6,151 bases of DNA from Clostridiales bacterium (GTDB lineage Bacteria; Bacillota; Clostridia; Oscillospirales; Butyricicoccaceae): positions 1 through 6,151 of the forward strand of contig JAHZHY010000163.1 in the NCBI GenBank assembly GCA_019420045.1, written 5' to 3'. This document shows positions 1 through 5,379 of this stretch, one piece after another; within the stretch, counting starts at the first letter, position 1; each line of letters opens with the position of its first letter. Below the pieces are notes generated by a model that saw nothing but the letters and a program-made list of their open reading frames with translations, was not told the DNA's origin and did not search any database. The translations under genes were made by a program, and so were the position numbers.

Positions 1-65
1 GTATGAACTTCTTTTTATTTCCCTAAATTGTTGCACTTGATAGTATAATTCACCACAAATATAAG

Positions 66-98
66 AAAATCCCGCACCGAAAGGTGCGGGATTTTTTT
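66..98. terminator. Bidirectional rho-independent terminator
   Basis: A perfect 13-bp stem (66-78 with 83-95, core CCCGCACC/GGTGCGGG) closes on a GAAA tetraloop. On the plus strand it is followed by seven T (92-98). On the minus strand the stem ends in TTTT and runs on into a T-rich tail (CTTATATTTG). It lies a few bases past the stop codon of the leftward amidohydrolase gene, so it should end the three-gene minus-strand operon. The better T-tract on the plus strand suggests it also stops a rightward transcript entering from left of the window. Confidence 0.93.
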
Positions 99-102
99 AT
101 GC

Positions 103-1290
103 TCAGGAAAGGGGGACGATGCAGCCCTGCTTCATGACAAAAGCCGGTTTTCCCAAACTGTCGATCTGCAAGTCCGGCTGGCCGGGAAATGCAGCCAGAT
201 CGGCCCATTTCCCCGGTTCTATCGTGCCCACCAAGTGGTCGATCCCCAGGATCTGGGCGTTGTGGAGAGTGGCTTGCAGCAGACATTCCAGCGGAGTGAA
301 CCCTGCTTCTTCCACCCGGCAGCGGAATTTGTAGATGCCATTTCCATGGCTGCCCTCGTAGACACCGGCATCGGTGCCGAATCCCATCTTGATCCCGGCT
401 TCTTTGGCTAAGGCCAAGGAGGATACCATGGCATCCCGGTAGCGGTTGGCTTTTTCCACATAGTGGGCAGGCTGCCCCTGCGGGAAGCGGGAAAAGCGGA
501 AGAGGGGTGACAGTGTGGGAATGGGAAAGACCCGTCCCGCAGCCTTCTGATAAAGGGCGATGCACTCTTTGTCCATCAGGGTGGAGTGTTCCACAGTGCG
601 TACTCCGGCTTTGATGGCCATTTTGATCCCTTCCGCCCCATGGCAATGGGCCGCCACCGGCAGGGAAAGCCGCCGGGCGGCCTGCACCAAAGCTTGCAGC
701 TCTTTTTTCAGCAAGATAGGCTGGCCCGGCTCGCCGCCGGGATTCATCACGGCGCCGGTGACCATCACTTTGATCCATTTGGCTCCGGCCTGGTGCTGTT
801 TGCGCACGCCCCGGCGAAACTCCTTGGGGGAATCGGCCTGGCGGTACATAGAGCCGAAAAATTCATTTCCGGCTTCGGTAGGGGAGAGAATCCTTCCGCT
901 GGCAAGCAGGGAGGGACCCTGGCACAGCCCTTCTTCGATAGCCCGAGCCAGAGACAGGATCACATTGTTCCGGTCGCCCAGATCCCGCAGGGTGGTATAC
1001 CCCTGGCGCAGGCTGCTTTGGGCCAGAGACAGGGCGCGCAGCGTGCGGTAGCTGTCCGGCTGGGTGTTTTCTTCAAAGGTGTTCATGCCGCAAAGGTCCA
1101 GATGGACATGGGCGTCGATGAGACCGGGCAGCAAGGTGCAGCCGGACAGATCGACAGCATGCTCGGCCTGGCCTTCACCAGGGGGAAGGATGGCTTTGAT
1201 ATGCTTGTCCTGGATGAGCACATCCCCTCGCTCCCCGGAAAAACCGGGGGTGAGCTGAGGAATGAGCCGGACATTGCGCAGCAGGATCAT
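103..1290 (-). CDS. Amidohydrolase-superfamily protein (Xaa-Pro dipeptidase / imidazolonepropionase-like)
   Basis: A 395-residue cytosolic metal-dependent hydrolase of the amidohydrolase superfamily; no signal peptide is seen. The expected metal-site pattern is present: H61 and H63 in DAHVHLD, K174 in WIKVM (the lysine normally carboxylated to bridge two metals), H215 in AAHCHG, H235 in VEHST and D307 in GFGTDAG. The N-terminal strand region (residues 1-55) and the C-terminal GTIEPGKWADL element form the usual beta-sandwich around the TIM barrel. Length is normal for the family. In this subgroup characterised members cleave dipeptides with C-terminal Pro, Arg or Lys, or act on cyclic imides, so dipeptidase is the leading guess and the exact substrate is open. 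The ATG start is supported by GAAAGGAG (1304-1297) with a 6-nt spacer. It follows the M42 peptidase gene by 26 bp and is the last gene of the minus-strand operon, which ends at the terminator at 66-98. Confidence 0.88.
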   Translation of the reverse strand: MILLRNVRLIPQLTPGFSGERGDVLIQDKHIKAILPPGEGQAEHAVDLSGCTLLPGLIDAHVHLDLCGMNTFEENTQPDSYRTLRALSLAQSSLRQGYTTLRDLGDRNNVILSLARAIEEGLCQGPSLLASGRILSPTEAGNEFFGSMYRQADSPKEFRRGVRKQHQAGAKWIKVMVTGAVMNPGGEPGQPILLKKELQALVQAARRLSLPVAAHCHGAEGIKMAIKAGVRTVEHSTLMDKECIALYQKAAGRVFPIPTLSPLFRFSRFPQGQPAHYVEKANRYRDAMVSSLALAKEAGIKMGFGTDAGVYEGSHGNGIYKFRCRVEEAGFTPLECLLQATLHNAQILGIDHLVGTIEPGKWADLAAFPGQPDLQIDSLGKPAFVMKQGCIVPLS

Positions 1291-1316
1291 GGCAGGCTCC
1301 TTTCAAAAAAGGAAAA

Positions 1317-2351
1317 TTACTTTTCCAGGTAGAAGCGGATGCACTGGAAGGTCTGCTCCAGAGCGGAGATGTGAGTGCGCTCGTAGCCATGGGAAGCATA
1401 AACGCCGGGGCCCATGGTCATATGACGGGCGTCATAGCCGGCCACCAGGCTGCCTTCCACATCGGAGCCATAGCGGTAATAGGTGTCCACAGCATAGTCC
1501 ACGCCGTTTTCCTTGCAGGCCAGGGCCAGTTCTTTCAGCAGCTCATAGCTGTAGGGGCCCTTGGAGTCCTTGGCGCACAGGGAGACCTTCCGCTCGGTGC
1601 CCGCCTGCAGCTCGCCCACGCAGCCCATGTCCACGGCGATGATGTCGTGGGCATCCCGGGGGATGAGGGTGGCGCCGCCGGTGCCGATCTCTTCATAGAC
1701 GCTGAACTGCACCCACACCTGACGGGGCAGCTGTACTTTTTCGTCCTTTACATACTTGGCATAGGCCAGCAGAATGGCGCAGCAGGCCTTGTCGTCCAGG
1801 AAACGGCTTTTGATGTAGCCCGATTTGGTGACCACGGTGCGGGGGTCCAGGCAGACAAAGTCGCCGGTCTCAATGCCCAGAGCCAGCACATCTTCGATGG
1901 AATGTACATCTTCGTCGATGACCACTTCGATGTTCTCGTCAAAGCTGCGGGGATCGTTCACATGGGGGTTCACATGGGTGGAGGCGTTTTCCACCTGGAT
2001 GGTGCCGGAATAGGAGCCGTTGAACTTGGTGATGATCTCCACATTGCTGGTTTCCACATTGTTGGGGTTGAGTCCGCCGATGGGGGTGATCATCAGAGTG
2101 CCGTTTTCCTTGATGGCCCGGACCATGGCGCCCAGGGTGTCGGCATGGGCGGTGAGGGTGATGGGGTTGCCTTCGCCGCCCAGGCAGCAGGCCACGCCGC
2201 CCCGGCGAGGACCGGTGGTTTCCGGGTAGCCGATGCGACCCAGCTCTTCACGGAGATACTGCTGCACTTCCTGATTGTAGCCGGTGGGGCTGTGGATGGC
2301 CAGCAGCTTCTGGGTCTGCTCCACCATGTAGTCTACATACTTCTTGTCCAT
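1317..2351 (-). CDS. M42 family metallo-aminopeptidase
   Basis: A 344-residue cytosolic aminopeptidase of MEROPS family M42 (TET/glutamyl aminopeptidase/endoglucanase-M group), a family that forms large self-compartmentalised complexes trimming peptides from the N-terminus with two zinc or cobalt ions. All catalytic positions are visible: H69 and D71 in AHADTLG, bridging D186 in FLDDKA, general base E220 and metal ligand E221 in YEEIGTGGA, D241 in AVDMG and H321 in SHGYERTH. Length is typical. The start at 2351 is preferred because AAGGAG (2367-2362) sits 10 nt upstream. An in-frame ATG 26 codons earlier (2429) lies inside the preceding gene, has no ribosome site and adds a non-family extension. 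The gene follows the SLH-GH18 gene by 50 AT-rich bp without a terminator and precedes the amidohydrolase by 26 bp, so cotranscription is likely. Pairing with a dipeptidase-like enzyme suggests stepwise peptide degradation (inference). Confidence 0.94.
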   Translation of the reverse strand: MDKKYVDYMVEQTQKLLAIHSPTGYNQEVQQYLREELGRIGYPETTGPRRGGVACCLGGEGNPITLTAHADTLGAMVRAIKENGTLMITPIGGLNPNNVETSNVEIITKFNGSYSGTIQVENASTHVNPHVNDPRSFDENIEVVIDEDVHSIEDVLALGIETGDFVCLDPRTVVTKSGYIKSRFLDDKACCAILLAYAKYVKDEKVQLPRQVWVQFSVYEEIGTGGATLIPRDAHDIIAVDMGCVGELQAGTERKVSLCAKDSKGPYSYELLKELALACKENGVDYAVDTYYRYGSDVEGSLVAGYDARHMTMGPGVYASHGYERTHISALEQTFQCIRFYLEK

Positions 2352-2401
2352 ACTAAAATCGCTCCTTTTTGTATATAAATTTAAGAAAACAACAAATTGT
2401 A

Positions 2402-4102
2402 TCAAAATTCGCTCTGGATGGTGTCCCACACATTCAGATGAAGTCCATCTTCATCGGGCACCAGGCCCAGCCGCCACAGGGAGACGCCGCCGATGCCGAA
2501 GGCCTGGGCCAGAGTGCATTTCATCTGCACACTGTCGGCATTTTCATACCAGACCACATTGTAGGTGCCGTCGCTGTCATCGTAATAATAGAGGTAGGGG
2601 CTTTGAGAGCTTTCATCAAAGTAATATTCCGAGGAACCGGACTGGAGCCGGTTGCGGATGGCCTCATAGCTGGAGGTTTTGGCGGTACTGGAGAAGGTGG
2701 TGTCGGTATATTCCCATCGGGTGGTGCCGAAGGAGATGGCCAGCAGCACCTTGCTTTTGTCCCGCACGCCGGTCTGCTCATCGGTGATCTGAAGCAGGGC
2801 CTGATAGACCTTGTTGAAGGGGGCCAGAGGTGTTTGGGGGATATCGGTTTGGAGATAGTCCGGCAGTGTGTTGGGGTCGTAATCATGGGCCATGAGGATC
2901 ACTTTGTCCACAATGTCGCCAATGGCCCGCCAGTCATAGCCCTGGTAGTTTTCCATGGGAGGAAGGGCACAATACAGCAGATAGGAGCCGGTTTCATCCA
3001 GCGTTTGCCGCAAAAGGGTGAGGAAAGCGGTGAAGGGGGCTTTGTAGCTTTCCAAGACAAAGCCTTCAAAATCGATGGTCACGCCTTGGTAGGAGGGATT
3101 TTCCCGGAGAAAATCCACGATGGCCTCCACGGCAGCTTCCCGGTTTTCCTCTGAGAGGATCAGGGAAGCCTGGGTGTTCCCTTCATACATTTGGCTCAGA
3201 TCCAGATAGACTCCCAGCAGAAGGGACACCTGGGACTCTCTGGCCAGATCGACAATCTCCTGGCTTCCGGCGGGCACGGCCCAGTCGTTGTTGCCAGCAG
3301 AAGTGGTGTTGAGCCAAGGGCCGGTTTCCCCATATTCCATCCGGCTCCAACCGGTGGTCATGGAAGTGAGGGAAGAGATTTTGTCCTTTTGGGAATAGGA
3401 AGAGATGGCATAAAAGCCGTGAAGTTCCGAAAGATCGTTTTGGGACACGCGGTAAAACCGCATCATCATGGCGGCGGTCTGCTCCCGGGTGGCGGTGCCT
3501 TTGGGATCAAAGGTGGTGGGGGTTTCTGTTGTCTGTCCCTGGATGATGCCCAGGTCATAGGCGATGCGCACCCCATAGAAAGTATCCGGGTTTTGGGTGG
3601 GGGACAGATCCAGGAAGGGATTGTCCAGGGACAGGGCGGCAAGGCTGTTTTCGGCCTGGGAGGAAATGCCCAGGGCCCGCACCAGCATCACGGCCATTTC
3701 TTCCCGGGTGATAGCATCATCAGGGCGGAAAGAATAGGAGCCAGTGCTTTCGATCAGCCCGTGGGATTCGGCCGCGGCCACCGCTCCGGCGGCATAGTGA
3801 TCCTGGGGCACATCGGAGGCCTTGGGAGTCTGGGACAGATCCCAGCCCATCAGTCGCCCCAGCATGAGCACAAAGTCGCAGCGTTTGAAGGTGAGATAGG
3901 TTCCGTATTCATTGTTCCCAATGCCCTGGGTGATACCCTGTTCCCGGAGGAAGAGGATGTCCTCGTAGGCGAAGCTGTTTTCCGGCACATCGGAAAAGGG
4001 CTGAGCCGCGGCCTGAAGGGCGGGGCCAAGGGAAAAGATAAGGCAAAAACAAAGAGACAGAGCCAGCAGACGGCCTGGCAAAGATGCAAGTGAAAATTTC
4101 AT
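2402..4102 (-). CDS. Exported SLH-domain glycosyl hydrolase family 18 protein
   Basis: A 566-residue surface protein. Residues 1-33 form a signal peptide (basic start, hydrophobic core LLALSLCFCLIF, likely cleavage after ALQAAA). Three SLH repeats follow at about 36-87 (FSDVPENSFAYEDI), 95-145 (SDVPQDHYAAGAV) and 163-217 (LDLSPTQNPDTFYGV); SLH triplets bind pyruvylated secondary wall polymer and hold a protein on the cell wall. Residues about 226-560 are a GH18 TIM barrel of the YaaH/YdhD spore-lysin-like type: signature YQGVTIDFEG with D344 and probable catalytic acid E346, the LMAHDYDP strand (403-410), and the closing GIGGVSLWRLG (536-546). The likely role is cleavage of GlcNAc-containing glycan such as peptidoglycan or chitin (family inference). 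In the signature DxxDxDxE the first two Asp positions are Q339 and T342. The ATG at 4102 has AAGGAGGT (4114-4107) upstream. A longer in-frame start at 4276 would overlap the divergent apbE and bury the signal peptide. It is first gene of the leftward operon. Confidence 0.92.
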   Translation of the reverse strand: MKFSLASLPGRLLALSLCFCLIFSLGPALQAAAQPFSDVPENSFAYEDILFLREQGITQGIGNNEYGTYLTFKRCDFVLMLGRLMGWDLSQTPKASDVPQDHYAAGAVAAAESHGLIESTGSYSFRPDDAITREEMAVMLVRALGISSQAENSLAALSLDNPFLDLSPTQNPDTFYGVRIAYDLGIIQGQTTETPTTFDPKGTATREQTAAMMMRFYRVSQNDLSELHGFYAISSYSQKDKISSLTSMTTGWSRMEYGETGPWLNTTSAGNNDWAVPAGSQEIVDLARESQVSLLLGVYLDLSQMYEGNTQASLILSEENREAAVEAIVDFLRENPSYQGVTIDFEGFVLESYKAPFTAFLTLLRQTLDETGSYLLYCALPPMENYQGYDWRAIGDIVDKVILMAHDYDPNTLPDYLQTDIPQTPLAPFNKVYQALLQITDEQTGVRDKSKVLLAISFGTTRWEYTDTTFSSTAKTSSYEAIRNRLQSGSSEYYFDESSQSPYLYYYDDSDGTYNVVWYENADSVQMKCTLAQAFGIGGVSLWRLGLVPDEDGLHLNVWDTIQSEF

Positions 4103-4112
4103 GGGTACCTCC

Positions 4113-4141
4113 TTGCGTCCGTGGGGTTGGAACTGTACAAT
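4113..4141 (+). promoter_or_regulatory. Possible apbE promoter
   Basis: TTGCGT (4113-4118), a 17-bp spacer and TACAAT (4136-4141, five of six matches to TATAAT). The -35 matches only TTG. Transcription would start near 4148, leaving a leader of about 90 nt before the TTG start of apbE. That leader contains an odd palindrome TTTTTCC-C-GGAAAAA (4195-4209). This is a consensus match only. Confidence 0.35.
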
Positions 4142-4144
4142 ACA

Positions 4145-4173
4145 ATCATGCCACAAAACGGGGACGGACGCAA
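4145..4173 (-). promoter_or_regulatory. Possible promoter of the SLH-GH18 operon
   Basis: Read on the minus strand: TTGCGT (4173-4168), a 17-bp spacer, and CATGAT (4150-4145) preceded by TGG, an extended -10 element. The start point would be near 4138, giving a leader of about 36 nt. It faces the possible apbE promoter and the two would compete for the same DNA. The hexamers are imperfect, so this is tentative. Confidence 0.3.
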
Positions 4174-4225
4174 TCATCCGGTGAAAATTTTCCCTTTTTC
4201 CCGGAAAAACCGGCCCCAGATCCAT

Positions 4226-4230
4226 GGAGG
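4226..4230 (+). promoter_or_regulatory. Shine-Dalgarno that selects the TTG start of apbE
   Basis: GGAGG lies 8 nt before TTG at 4239. It overlaps the G of an in-frame upstream ATG (4224-4226), which itself has only CCCCAGATCC in front and no ribosome site. The arrangement argues that translation begins at the TTG and not at the ATG. Confidence 0.75.
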
Positions 4231-4238
4231 ATACCAAA

Positions 4239-5255
4239 TTGAAACTGAGAAGAATCATTGGTGTATTGCTGTGCATGACCCTTTGTCTGGGGATGCTGTC
4301 CGGCTGCGGCGGGGAGAAGCGATACAGCGGAGAATTTTATGGAGCCTTTGACACGGTGGTAATTGTGACGGCCTACTGCGCCTCCCAGGAGGAATTTGAC
4401 GGGCTGTTTTCCCAGGCAGAAGAAGAACTTCTGCACCTGTCCCGGCTCTATGACATCTATGTGCCCTACGAAGGAGTCACCGGACTGTATCAGCTGAACC
4501 AAAAGGCCGGTCAGGGGCCGGTGAAAGTGGAGCCGGAAGTAATGGATCTGCTGCTGTTTGCCCGGGAGTGCTATGACAGGACCGGAGGTGTGGTGAATGT
4601 GGCCATGGGCAGTGTGTTGTCCATCTGGCACGATTTGAGAGAGCAGGCGGCGGAGGAGCCGGAAAAGGCCCACTTGCCCTCTCAGGAGGAACTTTCCCAG
4701 GCAGCGGAACACTGCCGCATAGAAGATCTGGTGCTGGACGAGAAAGGGGGTACCGCAGAGCTGCGGGACAGCCAGATGTCCCTGGATGTGGGGGCGGTGG
4801 CCAAAGGATTTGCCGTCCAGCAGGTTACAGAGAGTCTGATGGAAAGCGGGTATGAAACTTTCGTCATTTCTGCTGGGGGAAATGTACAGGCCCAGGGAGC
4901 ACCGCCGGAGAAAGATGGATGGAGCGTGGGCATTGAAGATCCCCAGCAGGCCGGAGAGCTTATCGATACGGTGACCATCACATCCCAAGCCGTGGTCACT
5001 TCCGGCGGTTACGAGCGGTTTTACACCGTGAACGGGGAGCGGTATCACCATATCATCGACCCGGAAACCCTCTATCCCGCCCAGCGGATGCTGTCAGCCA
5101 CGGTGATCTGTGACGATGGAGCGCTGGCCGACTGTCTTTCCACCGCACTGTTTCTGATGGAGCCGGAAGAGGCGCTGGAATTTGCCCGGTCCCAGGGTGC
5201 CCGGGCCATCCTGGTGACACTGGATGGCCAGGTGCTGGACACACAGGAAAAATAA
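4239..5255 (+). CDS. apbE: FAD:protein FMN transferase (ApbE), lipoprotein
   Basis: A 338-residue enzyme that transfers FMN from FAD to Thr/Ser of target flavoproteins, such as RnfG/RnfD or NqrC-type subunits, on the outer face of the membrane with Mg2+. From the TTG start it has a lipoprotein signal (MKLRRIIGVLLCMTL...) with lipobox LSGC, lipidated Cys at 23. ApbE landmarks appear in order: FYGAFDTVV (33-41), LSRLYDIYVPYEG (67-79), SLDVGAVAKG (181-190), SAGGNVQAQG (211-220), TSGGYERFY (254-262), HHIIDPETLYPA (270-281) and ALADCLSTALF (295-305, with the Asp and Thr of the metal site). Length is normal. In HIIDP-T-G, the Gly is replaced by Leu278; my recollection is that this is frequent in clostridial copies. 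The in-frame ATG at 4224 would add five residues (MEDTK) but has no ribosome site. It diverges from the SLH-GH18 gene and is followed 124 bp later by a decarboxylase beta-subunit gene with its own promoter. No flavoprotein target lies in the window. Confidence 0.95.
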   Translation: MKLRRIIGVLLCMTLCLGMLSGCGGEKRYSGEFYGAFDTVVIVTAYCASQEEFDGLFSQAEEELLHLSRLYDIYVPYEGVTGLYQLNQKAGQGPVKVEPEVMDLLLFARECYDRTGGVVNVAMGSVLSIWHDLREQAAEEPEKAHLPSQEELSQAAEHCRIEDLVLDEKGGTAELRDSQMSLDVGAVAKGFAVQQVTESLMESGYETFVISAGGNVQAQGAPPEKDGWSVGIEDPQQAGELIDTVTITSQAVVTSGGYERFYTVNGERYHHIIDPETLYPAQRMLSATVICDDGALADCLSTALFLMEPEEALEFARSQGARAILVTLDGQVLDTQEK

Positions 5256-5262
5256 AGGGGAT

Positions 5263-5286
5263 TTTACACAGACTTTACCGTGTAAA
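5263..5286. promoter_or_regulatory. Operator-like inverted repeat upstream of the oadB promoter
   Basis: TTTACAC (5263-5269) and GTGTAAA (5280-5286) are perfect 7-bp arms around 10 bp, ending two bases before the -35 box at 5289. A third half-site TTTAC (5274-5278) lies between them. It is an 11-bp direct repeat of the left arm and forms a second, tighter inverted repeat TTTAC-CGT-GTAAA with the right arm. The layout resembles a transcription-factor site. I do not recognise the regulator. As RNA it would be a weak AT-rich stem followed by TTTT after apbE, so a poor terminator is the alternative. Confidence 0.5.
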
Positions 5287-5288
5287 TT

Positions 5289-5317
5289 TTGACACAGGGG
5301 CATATTTATGGTAAAAT
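5289..5317 (+). promoter_or_regulatory. Strong sigma-70/SigA-type promoter of the decarboxylase beta-subunit gene
   Basis: A consensus TTGACA (5289-5294), an optimal 17-bp spacer, then TAAAAT (5312-5317, five of six matches) preceded by TGG (5309-5311), an extended -10 motif. Transcription should begin near 5324, about 55 nt before the ATG at 5380. It indicates that this gene heads its own transcript instead of depending on apbE. Confidence 0.8.
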
Positions 5318-5322
5318 TCCAA

Positions 5323-5333
5323 GAGCGCCGCTC
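5323..5333. promoter_or_regulatory. Short palindrome at the predicted transcription start
   Basis: GAGCG-C-CGCTC is a perfect 11-bp odd palindrome six bases past the -10 box, where transcription should start. It could be an operator overlapping the start point or a small 5'-end hairpin in the mRNA. Its small size means chance is possible. Confidence 0.3.
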
Positions 5334-5379
5334 CTATTTATGAATAGGACGGAAAGAACAAAAGGAATGGAGAAGAGGT

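Larger units (their letters stand above)
4113..4173. repeat. Perfect 10-bp inverted repeat in divergent intergenic region
   Basis: TTGCGTCCGT (4113-4122) is exactly mirrored by ACGGACGCAA (4164-4173), with 41 bp between the arms, centred at 4143 between the diverging SLH-GH18 and apbE genes. The left arm starts on the last two bases of the SLH-GH18 Shine-Dalgarno (AAGGAGGT, minus strand). Each arm begins with TTGCGT, placed 17 bp outside a -10-like hexamer pointing inward. It may be a paired operator, duplicated promoter half, or an RNA stem in a longer leftward transcript; the sequence alone does not decide. Confidence 0.7.

Noticed and set aside
44..49. TATAAT on the plus strand left of the terminator, as a possible promoter of a small RNA
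   Set aside because: No -35 hexamer at 15-19 bp upstream and no extended -10; the terminator follows within about 45 bp, leaving almost no transcript.
2352..2401. Possible separate promoter of the M42 gene (TATATACA in the AT-rich gap)
   Set aside because: No -35 with acceptable spacing; the nearest TTGTTG is only 12-14 bp away. It remains possible but unsupported.
586..4093. Long plus-strand open frames opposite the three minus-strand genes (for example 1371-2378 and 3191-4093)
   Set aside because: They lie entirely antisense to genes with clear catalytic motifs, have low-complexity Gly/His/Ala-rich translations and no ribosome sites; they are by-products of GC-rich codons.
1234..4213. Exact 14-bp direct repeat CCCGGAAAAACCGG at 1234-1247 and 4200-4213
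   Set aside because: The first copy encodes an ordinary Gly-Phe-Ser-Gly stretch in the amidohydrolase and the second is in the apbE leader; two copies 3 kb apart with no extended similarity are probably coincidence.
4148..4238. Riboswitch in the apbE leader (for example FMN-responsive)
   Set aside because: At about 90 nt it is too short for an FMN element, and I see none of its conserved helices.
4146..5051. A 301-codon minus-strand open frame opposite apbE
   Set aside because: ApbE motifs run through the whole plus-strand gene; the antisense translation shows no recognisable domain.
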